From an uncultured Oscillospiraceae bacterium (GTDB taxonomy: Bacteria; Bacillota; Clostridia; Oscillospirales; Oscillospiraceae): a stretch of 43,927 bases of DNA. A model generated the notes under the pieces. That model made no database searches. It was not told the DNA's origin and saw only the letters and a list, made by a program, of their open reading frames with translations. The stretch spans positions 1 through 43,927 of the forward strand of contig CAKTHQ010000017.1 in NCBI GenBank assembly GCA_934565415.1, given 5' to 3'. Position numbers and translations under genes: made by a program. This document shows, in pieces, positions 20,628 through 28,847 of this stretch (position 1 is its first letter; the number at the start of each line of letters is the position of its first letter).

Positions 20628-21224
20628 GTGTTTCAATATTCCAAAAAGCTGCAATACCCCGTCAAGATCCGCCGCCCCAATCCCAACCTGGCCAAAATCA
20701 TCCTGACCCAGTACGGTGGCCCAGATGGCGAACTCGGTGCCAGCCTGCGGTACCTATCCCAGCGCTACTCTATGCCCTTCGATGAGCTAAAGGGGCTGCT
20801 GACGGATATTGGTACCGAAGAACTGGGCCATTTAGAAATGGTCGGCGCCATCGTTCACCAGCTGACCCGGAATCTGAAGGACAATCAATACAAGGACCCG
20901 GCATTTGCACCCTATTTTGTAGACCATACAACAGGCGTGTATCCCGCGGCTGCGGCAGGATTTCCGTGGAATGCAGCTTCTATGGCGGTAAAGGGGGACC
21001 CGATTGCAGATTTGACGGAAGATCTGGCAGCAGAGCAAAAGGCACGGGTGACCTATGACAACATTCTGCGGCTCAGTGATGACCCGGATGTCAATGATGT
21101 GATCCGCTTCCTGCGAGAGCGGGAAATCGTACATTTCCAGCGCTTTGGCGAGGCCGTTCAGCTGCTGCGGGAGAAGCTGGATCAGCGGAATATTTACTTT
21201 ATGAATCCATCTATAGACTTATAA
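20628..21224 (+). CDS. cotJC: Spore coat protein CotJC (manganese catalase-like)
   Basis: This 198-residue protein of the manganese catalase family begins at GTG 20628 behind AAGGAGG. Ferritin-like helices carry metal-ligand candidates: LTDIGTEELGHLEMVGAI (residues near 60-77), DLTEDLAAEQKARVTYD and REREIVHFQRFGEA. In the spore coat it may protect against peroxide. It is translationally close to CotJAB. Confidence 0.9.
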   Translation: MFQYSKKLQYPVKIRRPNPNLAKIILTQYGGPDGELGASLRYLSQRYSMPFDELKGLLTDIGTEELGHLEMVGAIVHQLTRNLKDNQYKDPAFAPYFVDHTTGVYPAAAAGFPWNAASMAVKGDPIADLTEDLAAEQKARVTYDNILRLSDDPDVNDVIRFLREREIVHFQRFGEAVQLLREKLDQRNIYFMNPSIDL

Positions 21225-21272
21225 AATTAGCAACTTTCGGTTGCATCTTTAAATTTTACGAATTTTATGAAT

Positions 21273-21318
21273 ACAGAGCCTGCTTCCCTTCCCTACGGGA
21301 GGTGGAGCAGGCTCTGCG
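21273..21318. terminator. Bidirectional terminator between cotJC and blaR1
   Basis: CAGAGCCTGC and GCAGGCTCTG arms form a strong stem between the convergent cotJC and blaR1-like genes. Confidence 0.7.
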
Positions 21319-21364
21319 TTAAGTTGGCCTTTTTCTTGCAGATATGAACCCCTCTGAAAACGGT

Positions 21365-23185
21365 TTATGGCTTTACCATCCAGAAGGTGGGCAACCGGCG
21401 CAGTGCCAGCCCAGTGAAGATATTGAGCTCGGCGGATTCCGGATTGAACATATGAACGGTTCCCTTTTTGCCGTACAGCCCCCGTGTATCCCGATAGAGC
21501 ATATTGGCAGAGGAGCCGCCAAGCAGTGCACAGGCATTCACGGCTCCATATTCCTGCAGAATGCCGATCACATCCGGAAGGGTTGCGCCAAGATGCTCTT
21601 CGGTTCTGCCGTTTGTGCAAACGAGAATCACGGTGCCGTCGGCGCGTTGGCCGATGGCCGTCCTGGGGCCGTAGCCAGAATCGATGTCCACCGCGTTTCC
21701 GTTGACAATCAGGACCGTGCCGCTGGCGCAGCCGTCGCGAATCCCGAGCTCTAGCGCCGCCTCTTCTGTCACGGAGTTGGCAACAATCAGAATATTATCC
21801 CTGTTGAAGCCAACGAAGCCTGTATCTGGGGTTGCTTCAGAAAAACTGTTCCATACCACCTTTCCCTTGGAGAGGTTCAGTCCCAGAGGAACACTGCCAA
21901 CTTCCAGACTTCCGGTTCCGTCGTCCCAGCATATTCCCGCGTTGATTGCGGCGACAGCTCCTTCTTTTTCGATTGCAGCATCGATTTTCAGTCCTGGAGT
22001 GTCCTTGGAAAGTGTCTCGGAGGAAGTGGCCAGATACACCCTTGATGGGTCCCGAACCAGCATAATATGGGCCGTGAAGGTTTCCCCAGTGTAGGTATCT
22101 ACTCGGATCCCGTCCGGGTATTGTGCCCACTCAGAATTGCTTTCTTCCGTTGGATCCTGTTCTTCCTCCGCAGGCGGCACAGCAGCCTCTGTTTCCGAAA
22201 CGCTTTCCGTTGTTGGGGGAACACTTTCTTCCAGAAGAGGTTCCCCTGGATTTTCTTCCAGGGCGTTTTTGGCTGCAGGAACCGTCAGAAATCCAATTGC
22301 TGCTCCAAGAATCAAAACCACAGAAACCAGAATGATCCAAAATCCTGGCTTTTTGTAATTCAAAACATTTCGGATCCGCTGAATTACTGCATTCTCTCCA
22401 AAGGCCACCGGGCACACCAGGACAAGCTTTTTGCGATTGCTGCATTCCAGGAGTGCCGATGCATAGGCTTTTTTCTGACGCATACCGTATTTTCGGACGA
22501 CCCGCTCGTCACAGGCAAATTCAATATCCCGGCACACCAGGAAATAAGCCACCCACGCCAGCGGGTCAAGCCAATATAGCGCCAGCAGGCAAAATGCAAA
22601 GGGCTTCCACCAATGGTCCTTACAGCGCAGGTGGCTTTGCTCATGGGCAACCACATATTCCCGATTGCTTTCGGAAAGCCCGGAGGGCAAATAGATTCTG
22701 GGCCGGAATACTCCCAGAATAAAGGGAGATGTCACCGCATCACAACCCCAGATGTTTCCTTCCTCCGGAACCGCTTCCCGGACCAGATGCTGCATTCTAA
22801 GGTAGCTGAGCATCAAATATCCCAGCATAACAGCGACGCCGATCCCCCATATCCCAGGCAATATCGAAATGTCGGCCTTTGGGGTACTGTCCCCTGCCGC
22901 AGCCCCCGGCAATGCAGCAATTAAAGTATTGCCAGACGGAACCGCTTCTACATGGATCAAGCTCGTATCTACTGCCTCCTGAAAGGCAACAGTGGTTTTC
23001 GGAATCAGACTGACCGGACTTTCAATGGAAAACGGTAGCAAAAGCCGAATTGCCACAACTGCCCACAGGATGCAGATAACCCGTTTTGGCGCTTTCTTTA
23101 AAAGCACACGAAGAAGAATTACCGCAAGGATTAACCAGTTCGCCAAAAAACTGGTTTTGACCAGTGCCGCAAAGATCGTACTCAT
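21365..23185 (-). CDS. BlaR1-like M56 sensor with phosphodiester-glycosidase-like C-terminal domain
   Basis: This 606-residue membrane protein has N-terminal membrane helices surrounding a cytoplasmic M56 zinc protease domain: HEQSH at 181-185 and a downstream Glu in RDIEFACDERV. A membrane helix (281-303), an acidic Pro/Glu linker (308-352) and a C-terminal domain (about 358-606) resembling the phosphodiester glycosidase (NAGPA, PF09992) family follow. BlaR1 normally ends in a penicillin-binding sensor domain. The catalytic-type motifs are altered here (NGR for DGR, ALLGGSS for NLDGGSS), so it may be a ligand sensor. It overlaps its blaI-like partner by 4 bp. Signal sensing would trigger M56 cleavage of the repressor. 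Confidence 0.8.
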   Translation of the reverse strand: MSTIFAALVKTSFLANWLILAVILLRVLLKKAPKRVICILWAVVAIRLLLPFSIESPVSLIPKTTVAFQEAVDTSLIHVEAVPSGNTLIAALPGAAAGDSTPKADISILPGIWGIGVAVMLGYLMLSYLRMQHLVREAVPEEGNIWGCDAVTSPFILGVFRPRIYLPSGLSESNREYVVAHEQSHLRCKDHWWKPFAFCLLALYWLDPLAWVAYFLVCRDIEFACDERVVRKYGMRQKKAYASALLECSNRKKLVLVCPVAFGENAVIQRIRNVLNYKKPGFWIILVSVVLILGAAIGFLTVPAAKNALEENPGEPLLEESVPPTTESVSETEAAVPPAEEEQDPTEESNSEWAQYPDGIRVDTYTGETFTAHIMLVRDPSRVYLATSSETLSKDTPGLKIDAAIEKEGAVAAINAGICWDDGTGSLEVGSVPLGLNLSKGKVVWNSFSEATPDTGFVGFNRDNILIVANSVTEEAALELGIRDGCASGTVLIVNGNAVDIDSGYGPRTAIGQRADGTVILVCTNGRTEEHLGATLPDVIGILQEYGAVNACALLGGSSANMLYRDTRGLYGKKGTVHMFNPESAELNIFTGLALRRLPTFWMVKP

Positions 23186-23550
23186 TTTTCGTCCTCCTCG
23201 GCCTCATCGATCATTTTCCGGACCATATCCCGCTCCGCATCCGTTAAAGAGCGGTTCTTTGTAAATGCTGCCAGGAATGCGGGGAACGACCCGTGAAAGG
23301 TCGTATCGACAAACTGCTGGCTTTGCATGGCATAAAACTGTTCTCTGGAAATAAGAGATGTTACCGTACCATTGTCATTTTGAAACAATCCTTTGTCGCA
23401 GAGTCTCCGCAGTACAGTATGTACCGTTGTCCGCTTCCATTGCAGCTCCTCCCCTGCCATTTTGACAAGCGCAGAAGATGATACCGGCTCATTTTTCCAG
23501 ATCATGTCCGCAAAGCGGGATTCAATGACACCAAGCTGAATATCTGACAT
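23182..23550 (-). CDS. blaI: BlaI/MecI-family repressor
   Basis: This 122-residue repressor has a winged-helix N-terminal part (LGVIESRFADMIWKNEPVSS, WKRTTVHTVLRRLCDKGLF) and a C-terminal dimerisation helix region. AAAGGAGG precedes ATG 23550. It overlaps the sensor gene start (ATGA). It would repress its own operon through the two dyads at 23568-23611 and be inactivated by the paired M56 sensor. The substrate or antibiotic is unknown. Confidence 0.9.
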   Translation of the reverse strand: MSDIQLGVIESRFADMIWKNEPVSSSALVKMAGEELQWKRTTVHTVLRRLCDKGLFQNDNGTVTSLISREQFYAMQSQQFVDTTFHGSFPAFLAAFTKNRSLTDAERDMVRKMIDEAEEDEK

Positions 23551-23567
23551 AGAAATACCTCCTTTGG

Positions 23568-23622
23568 GACTACATTCTGTAGTCGCTATGTACAGACTAC
23601 ACTATGTAGTCCCGAAAGTCAA
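23568..23622 (-). promoter_or_regulatory. Promoter and twin BlaI-type operators
   Basis: Two dyads, GACTACATTCTGTAGTC (23568-23584) and GACTACACTATGTAGTC (23595-23611), share GACTACA/TGTAGTC arms. The minus-strand promoter TTGACT (23622-23617), 17-bp spacer, TAGTCT (23599-23594) overlaps the second dyad, so repressor binding would block it. Confidence 0.8.
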
Positions 23623-23686
23623 GCATTTTTTACGCATTCAATTCAAATATCTATAGGATAGGCGTAATAGGTCGTTAATAGAAACG

Positions 23687-23716
23687 GACCCGGGAGCTAA
23701 TACAGCTCTCGGGTCC
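23687..23716 (-). terminator. Terminator of the rhodanese/TtcA gene
   Basis: GGACCCGGGAGC pairs with GCTCTCGGGTCC around a short loop, just after the gene ending at 23734. Confidence 0.75.
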
Positions 23717-23733
23717 TGATTTTTTCTTTGGTG

Positions 23734-24867
23734 TCAGTCATCATAGTCATCCAGGAAGCTATGGACAATGCCGCTCTTCTTGTATGCAATGACGGTATTC
23801 AGGTTTACATTCTCAACGCTTTTAAAAATACGGGCCGGAATCTGGGGGTCTCGCTGGGAAAGGGTATGAATCATCTGCTTGATCTCCGCCCGCTTGGAGC
23901 CTTTTTCCGTGCCGCCGCAGGAGGCGCAGCTTTCGGTCAGGCGGCAGGCGCACTGGATGAAATGGAGAGAATTATAATCCCGCCAGCGCAAGATGTCCTT
24001 TTCCCGGATAAGGTACATTGGCCGGATCAGCTCCATGCCCGGGAAATTGGTGCTATGCAGCTTGGGCATCATGGTTTGGACCTGGCCGCCATAGAGCATT
24101 CCCATAAGAACCGTCTCGATCACATCATCATAATGGTGTCCCAAAGCGATTTTGTTGCAGCCCAGTTCCCTGGCCTTGCTGTACAGGTGGCCCCGCCGCA
24201 TACGGGCGCAGAGATAGCAGGGAGAGCCGCCCTGATTGGCCACGATATCGAATATCTCCGTATGGAATACCTCAATGGGGATCCCCAGAAGCCGGGCGTT
24301 TTCCATGACCGCATGACTGTTCAGCTCATTATAGCCCGGATTCATCACCAGGAATACCACTTCAAAATTATGTCGGCCATGGGCATACAGCTCCTGAAAC
24401 AGCTTTGCCATCAGCATGGAGTCCTTGCCGCCGGAAATGCACACGGCTATTTTATCCCCATCTGATATGAGCTTGTATTGCTTGATTGCCTTAACAAAAG
24501 GCGTCCACAGCTCCTTGCGGTAGGTAGTGATGATGCTGTGCGCTGCCTTTTCTCTGCGCTGCCTGCAAACAGCTTCGTCGGCTGTTGCCTGCATAAAGGT
24601 TTGCCGGAGATATTCCCGATACCCGCCCTGAATGCTGACAACAGGGTATCCGGCGTCCTGGTGCTTTTCGGCCAGCTCCTGGGAGATGATGCCGCTCTGG
24701 CACAGAAGATATACCGGCTCCTGAAAATTTTCCGGATGCAGCTCCTCCGCCGGGATATTCTCTGCCCCGGGATAGCTGCCATAGGCGAACTGCGCCGGAG
24801 TGCGGATATCGATGATTTTCGGCTGCTCCAACGCCTCTAACTGAGGAATTGTGATTTCTAAATTCAT
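23734..24867 (-). CDS. Rhodanese-TtcA-like tRNA thiolation fusion protein
   Basis: This 377-residue protein has an N-terminal rhodanese domain (about 5-90) with a persulfide-carrier Cys loop, LLCQSGIISQELAE. It is fused to a PP-loop ATPase of the TtcA type with SGGKDSMLM near residue 144, CYLCARMRRG near 217 and a Cys-rich segment (CACRLTESCASCGG) near 302. TtcA-type enzymes bind an iron-sulfur cluster and thiolate tRNA. The fused rhodanese would deliver sulfur. Its substrate cannot be read from the sequence. Confidence 0.85.
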   Translation of the reverse strand: MNLEITIPQLEALEQPKIIDIRTPAQFAYGSYPGAENIPAEELHPENFQEPVYLLCQSGIISQELAEKHQDAGYPVVSIQGGYREYLRQTFMQATADEAVCRQRREKAAHSIITTYRKELWTPFVKAIKQYKLISDGDKIAVCISGGKDSMLMAKLFQELYAHGRHNFEVVFLVMNPGYNELNSHAVMENARLLGIPIEVFHTEIFDIVANQGGSPCYLCARMRRGHLYSKARELGCNKIALGHHYDDVIETVLMGMLYGGQVQTMMPKLHSTNFPGMELIRPMYLIREKDILRWRDYNSLHFIQCACRLTESCASCGGTEKGSKRAEIKQMIHTLSQRDPQIPARIFKSVENVNLNTVIAYKKSGIVHSFLDDYDD

Positions 24868-24876
24868 ATTTTTAAC

Positions 24877-24921
24877 CCACCTTGTCGGGTGGATTATATA
24901 ACTGATTTCCTACTATGTCAA
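24877..24921 (-). promoter_or_regulatory. Promoter and leader hairpin of the TtcA-like gene
   Basis: On the minus strand, TTGACA (24921-24916), 17 bp and TATAAT (24898-24893) are a consensus promoter. Directly downstream, CCACC and GGTGG form a short hairpin that includes the likely ribosome binding site. Confidence 0.75.
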
Positions 24922-24941
24922 TAGAGTTTTCTTAGAGAATA

Positions 24942-24976
24942 GCAAAAGCACCGGGTTTGTGCCCGGTGCTTTTGCG
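24942..24976 (-). terminator. Terminator after the second blaR1-like gene
   Basis: GCAAAAGCACCGG pairs with CCGGTGCTTTTGC; it follows the stop of the gene at 24979. Confidence 0.85.
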
Positions 24977-24978
24977 TT

Positions 24979-26751
24979 CTACTGATTCAGAGAATTGGTT
25001 CCCAGCAATTCCCTACATTTTTCCAAATCCGGGACCCAAACAGTATGTTGTATCGTGCCAAAATCCAGCTGCGTCTCTTCGGAGGATTCCCGATTCGGGC
25101 AAATCTGCAGCTCCACTTTTGCGGAAGGAAACAGGTCTAATAGCTGTGTTTTTGCGGTCTGCAGCTGGCCATCCTCCATATCCGTTGCTACCAGAGGTAG
25201 GGTGACATCCAAAAGCGCAGAAAGCTGGCCCTTAGACATTTTTTGGCACTTCCCCAGTATTTCTTTGAATACCTTGGACTGGCGCTGGATTTTACGATCC
25301 AGTGTATCATTTGCAATATCGAGCTTCTGATAGGATGGCACACAGTTTCCGCCCAGGTGATACGTTCCGTTTGCATTGCGGTCCGGCAAAATGCCATCTG
25401 CACGTAGCTGGTCCCATTCATCTGTTTCCAGATTCAAATCGATACCGCCCAGCGCATCTACAATTCCGGAAAAAACATCCTCGTCAATTTCCATTGCACC
25501 ATTTATTTCTACCCCCAAATTACTTGCCAGCCCCTCCTTTATGATGGGGGCGATTCCCCCATCGGTGATTTCCATATGGCGGCCTAAGCCATATATATCC
25601 CCCAGCCTACCCTGCCCTTCATGGGGCACTTGCTTCCAATCGGTAACGCGGAATCGCAAACAAGTCCACGACGGGATCACCGTCACCTTGATCGATTTTT
25701 TACCGGGATCCAGTGTCAGCAAAGCAAACGTATTGGGACGGTCCTCGTTAGTCGCATTTTTTCCAATCAGCAAAAGATTTGTTGTGTCCACATTCGCCGG
25801 ATCAGCCGATGCAGCATTGACCGGGTTTGTCAGGAAACACACAGCCATCACAATAACTGCGATGATACCCACCACACCAATCCAAACAGCCGGTTTTTTG
25901 TAACAGAGAATTCGGGTGATCCGATGCTTTACATCCTTTTCGCCAAAAGCCAACGGCATTACTGTTTTCGCTTTGAGGCCGCTGAAATGCAGCAATGCTC
26001 TGGAATAGTCTGCTTTTTCAGAAGGCCCCATATTCTGAATGGCGGTTTCATCACAAGCGACCTCTATATCCCGGCAAAACAGCCTGTAGGCGATCCAGAC
26101 AAATGGGTCAAACCAATACAGCGATAAGAGTATGTAGCCAAAAGGTTTCCAAAAATTGTCTTTTCGCTTTAGATGGGCCTGTTCATGGGCAAGAACATAG
26201 GGCAGCTCCCCCGGTTTTAGGCAGGACGGAAGATAAATTTTCGGCCGAAACACTCCAAAAACAAAGGGTTCATCGATATAGTCACAGGAATAGACATTTG
26301 CTTCAAGTGCCAAAGAGGCGGCCAGCTGCCTTTTCATAGAAATGCTTCTTACAACCGCATAAAGGATTATCCCCGCGAAACCAGCCAGCCAAAGCACAGA
26401 TAGGATTCCTACTACATCCATTTGCTTAGACCCTGTTTTGGATTCCAACTTCAGGTTTTGAAGCGCTGTCAGGTCTCTGGAGGTATCTTCTTCCGGGGCA
26501 GAATTTGCTTCAAAGGGAAATTGCACTGTTTGCGTGAATGTGTCCTGTACAATGGGTTCCGTTGCCGGAAGAACACTCATGTTGCTTTCCAGGCCAATCG
26601 GAAGAATCAGCCGAATTGCAAGAAGCCCCCACAGCAGGCAGGATATTCTCCGGGATTTCTGCGAGAGGAAGAAACGCACGACCAGAATCGCCAAAAACAG
26701 CCAAAAAGCAGGAATGCTGTTATTCAGCACCCACAAAAACATCTCTTTCAT
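24979..26751 (-). CDS. BlaR1-like M56 sensor with LCP-like C-terminal domain
   Basis: This 590-residue membrane protein has M56 zinc protease motifs HEQAH (189-193) and RDIEVACDETA, flanked by membrane helices, the last at about 287-307. From about 324 a domain like LytR-CpsA-Psr (LCP) transferases begins (TNLLLIGKNATNEDRPNTFA). Catalytic residues appear changed: the usual RSDT is RPNT and SIPRDT is VIPSWT. That suggests a sensor that binds a lipid-linked wall precursor rather than an active transferase. It overlaps its blaI-like partner by 4 bp. Confidence 0.8.
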   Translation of the reverse strand: MKEMFLWVLNNSIPAFWLFLAILVVRFFLSQKSRRISCLLWGLLAIRLILPIGLESNMSVLPATEPIVQDTFTQTVQFPFEANSAPEEDTSRDLTALQNLKLESKTGSKQMDVVGILSVLWLAGFAGIILYAVVRSISMKRQLAASLALEANVYSCDYIDEPFVFGVFRPKIYLPSCLKPGELPYVLAHEQAHLKRKDNFWKPFGYILLSLYWFDPFVWIAYRLFCRDIEVACDETAIQNMGPSEKADYSRALLHFSGLKAKTVMPLAFGEKDVKHRITRILCYKKPAVWIGVVGIIAVIVMAVCFLTNPVNAASADPANVDTTNLLLIGKNATNEDRPNTFALLTLDPGKKSIKVTVIPSWTCLRFRVTDWKQVPHEGQGRLGDIYGLGRHMEITDGGIAPIIKEGLASNLGVEINGAMEIDEDVFSGIVDALGGIDLNLETDEWDQLRADGILPDRNANGTYHLGGNCVPSYQKLDIANDTLDRKIQRQSKVFKEILGKCQKMSKGQLSALLDVTLPLVATDMEDGQLQTAKTQLLDLFPSAKVELQICPNRESSEETQLDFGTIQHTVWVPDLEKCRELLGTNSLNQ

Positions 26752-27116
26752 AACTGCCCTTTCTCGAATGCATCGATCATGCCCCGAAGCTGGTCAACTT
26801 CCTCCTTTGTCAGTGCCTTTCTGGAGGAAAAGGCTGCCAAAAAGGCCGGAAGAGAACCGCTGAAAGCCGTTTCTACAAACTGTTCGCTCTGCATCGCATA
26901 AAACTGTTCCCGGGAAATTTTGGAACGAACCATCCCATTTTCGTTTTGAAAAATCTCACGCTCACATAGCTTTCGCAGGACGGTATAAGTTGTAGGCTTT
27001 TTCCAATTTAACTGTTCCTGGCAAAGTGCTACCAGTTCTCTGGAGGGAAGCGGTTCATTCTGCCAGATAATGTCCGCAAACCGGGACTCCACCGCACCCA
27101 ATCTCATATCTTCCAT
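26748..27116 (-). CDS. blaI: BlaI/MecI-family repressor, second copy
   Basis: This 122-residue winged-helix repressor is similar in length and sequence to the one at 23182 (LGAVESRFADIIWQNEPLPS, WKKPTTYTVLRKLCEREIF). AAGGAG precedes ATG 27116. It is paired with the LCP-type sensor. Its operator dyads have GTTTA/TAAAC arms, unlike those of the other operon, so the two systems are probably insulated from one another. Confidence 0.9.
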   Translation of the reverse strand: MEDMRLGAVESRFADIIWQNEPLPSRELVALCQEQLNWKKPTTYTVLRKLCEREIFQNENGMVRSKISREQFYAMQSEQFVETAFSGSLPAFLAAFSSRKALTKEEVDQLRGMIDAFEKGQL

Positions 27117-27134
27117 ACAAGCATCACTCCTTTT

Positions 27135-27192
27135 GGTTTATCGGTCATAAACCGTCTAAAGTTAGTTTATAGTAAGTAAACCAAAATGTCAA
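27135..27192 (-). promoter_or_regulatory. Promoter and operators of the second blaI operon
   Basis: GGTTTATCGGTCATAAACC (27135-27153) and GTTTATAGTAAGTAAAC (27165-27181) are dyads. The minus-strand promoter TTGACA (27192-27187), 17-bp spacer, TAAACT (27169-27164) overlaps the second one. Confidence 0.8.
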
Positions 27193-27238
27193 GTCTTTTT
27201 TCAAAAATTTAATGTTTTTGGAATAGATATGGCACAAA

Positions 27239-27268
27239 AGCCCGAGGCGCGTTTTTCCGTGCCTCGGG
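27239..27268 (-). terminator. Terminator of the acetyltransferase gene
   Basis: GCCCGAGGC and GCCTCGGGC form a strong stem just after the stop of the gene ending at 27278, with T-rich flank on the minus strand. Confidence 0.85.
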
Positions 27269-27277
27269 CGAATATTT

Positions 27278-28255
27278 TTAGAAAGTCAACCGCATCTGGT
27301 TCCATATAACGCAGCCATGGGTAGAATTATCGGTCACTCCCTCATCTATAAATCCAAATTTTGCATAGTAGTGGACCAAAGGGGCCTTACAGGTCAAAAC
27401 AAGTCCCCTTCTCCCCCACCCTTTTGCATCCAGGATAGCCTGCCGCAGCAGCCGTGCTGCACAGCCCTGTTTCCGGTAGGCCGGGATGGTATTGACGCCG
27501 AAGATCATCTGCCAGGCACCATTGGAGTCATGCATAGTGGCCTTCTCGTACATCTCATCTGTCAGGTTTTCTTCGTTTGTCACAAAGCCGTCAACAAAGG
27601 ATATCAGCTTTTCGCCATCAAATAAGAGCCAGAAGCAGTCGCCGTAGGTCTCCACCCGTTCCGCCAGCTGCTCTTTGGTAGCAGCCTCCGCAAGCGGAAA
27701 GCAGGCTGCCTCCACTGCGCTGATCTGGTCGATATCCTCCTTTGACGCATTGCGGAAGGTAAAACCATTCAGCTTCTTTTGGCGCAGGATCCCGTGATAC
27801 GGGCCATCTACACAGGTTCCCACTGGGACATAGCCCTGACGGGCGTAATAGGCTTCCAGCTGCCTGTTATCCCGGGATGAGTCCAGGCGTAGATACTGCT
27901 TTTCTTGGCTTCTGGCGTATTCCTCCGCCCGGTACAAAAAGAGGGTACCTGCCTGGTGCGCACCAACCTTCGAGGTAAAATGGTGTAAGTAAAGAGCAGG
28001 CTCCCCAGAATTCCACCGTTCGTCTGATTCATACAGTGCTCCTGCGCAAAGGATCTCTCCGGTTTTATCCTCCTGCAAAACATACATTTCCGGAAGGATT
28101 TCCTGGTAGTGCTCCAAGGGATAAACCGATAAATAGTCCATCCGGTTCCAGCCGTCGATCCCCTTTTGGTCCATCCAGTCCATCCGCTGCCGGATCAATT
28201 CAAAAACGATGTTTTCCTCCCCCGGCTGTGCTTTTCGGAAAGTATATGTATTCAT
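27278..28255 (-). CDS. Double GNAT-domain acetyltransferase
   Basis: This 325-residue protein has two GNAT domains in tandem (about 1-155 and 160-325). The second holds the clear acetyl-CoA-binding pattern (IPAYRKQGCAARLLRQAILD). ATG 28255 follows GGGAGG; a much longer upstream frame overlaps the neighbouring gene and is rejected. The substrate is unknown. It lies 14 bp after another GNAT gene. Confidence 0.8.
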   Translation of the reverse strand: MNTYTFRKAQPGEENIVFELIRQRMDWMDQKGIDGWNRMDYLSVYPLEHYQEILPEMYVLQEDKTGEILCAGALYESDERWNSGEPALYLHHFTSKVGAHQAGTLFLYRAEEYARSQEKQYLRLDSSRDNRQLEAYYARQGYVPVGTCVDGPYHGILRQKKLNGFTFRNASKEDIDQISAVEAACFPLAEAATKEQLAERVETYGDCFWLLFDGEKLISFVDGFVTNEENLTDEMYEKATMHDSNGAWQMIFGVNTIPAYRKQGCAARLLRQAILDAKGWGRRGLVLTCKAPLVHYYAKFGFIDEGVTDNSTHGCVIWNQMRLTF

Positions 28256-28269
28256 CAGTACTTTCCTCC

Positions 28270-28767
28270 CTATTCCTGGCCCAATTCTTTGATGTAAAAC
28301 CGGTTCATTGTCGCATGGATAACACCCTCCGGCTTTGTGATCGGAGTAAAGCCCATTTTCTGATAAAGGGACGCTGCCTGCTTCATAGAGGAATGGGTCT
28401 CCAAATAGAGCCTTTTGTAGCCCATGCACTCGGCGTAGAGTTCTACCGTCTCCACCAGCCCCCTGCCCAGGCCGTTGCCTTTGGCGGCGTCCGTCAAATA
28501 CAGTTTTTGCAGCTCGGCGCAATCCGGAAGACCGGGAAATTCCGCGAAACCGGCTCCGCCCAATACCTTCCCCGTTTCATCTGTCAGTACAAAATATGCG
28601 CGGCTGTCCGGCTTGCCTCCGTAAAATTGGCTCAAATGGTCCAGTTCCGGATCGAAATAGGCCGTTCCCGAAATATTTAAGTGGTAAGCCTCCAGGTTTT
28701 TCCGGATAATAGGTGCCAACAGTTTATCGTCGGATCTCCGAATGGGTCGAATTTCATACTTTTTCAT
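28270..28767 (-). CDS. GNAT-family N-acetyltransferase
   Basis: This 165-residue single GNAT domain has an acetyl-CoA motif LTDAAKGNGLGRGLVETVEL (about 92-111) and ends LGQE. It precedes the double-GNAT gene in a likely two-gene operon. The substrate is unknown. Confidence 0.85.
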   Translation of the reverse strand: MKKYEIRPIRRSDDKLLAPIIRKNLEAYHLNISGTAYFDPELDHLSQFYGGKPDSRAYFVLTDETGKVLGGAGFAEFPGLPDCAELQKLYLTDAAKGNGLGRGLVETVELYAECMGYKRLYLETHSSMKQAASLYQKMGFTPITKPEGVIHATMNRFYIKELGQE

Positions 28768-28815
28768 TTCCTTCTCCTCTCTCCTCGTTCAAATCAGGCC
28801 GCACGATCAGAAAAC

Positions 28816-28843
28816 CCGGAGTGCTTTTGCGGGCACCCCGGGT
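28816..28843 (-). terminator. Terminator of ispA operon
   Basis: CCCGG-AGTGC and GCACCCCGGG arms form a stem just after the ispA stop at 28848. Confidence 0.7.
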
Positions 28844-28847
28844 AGAA

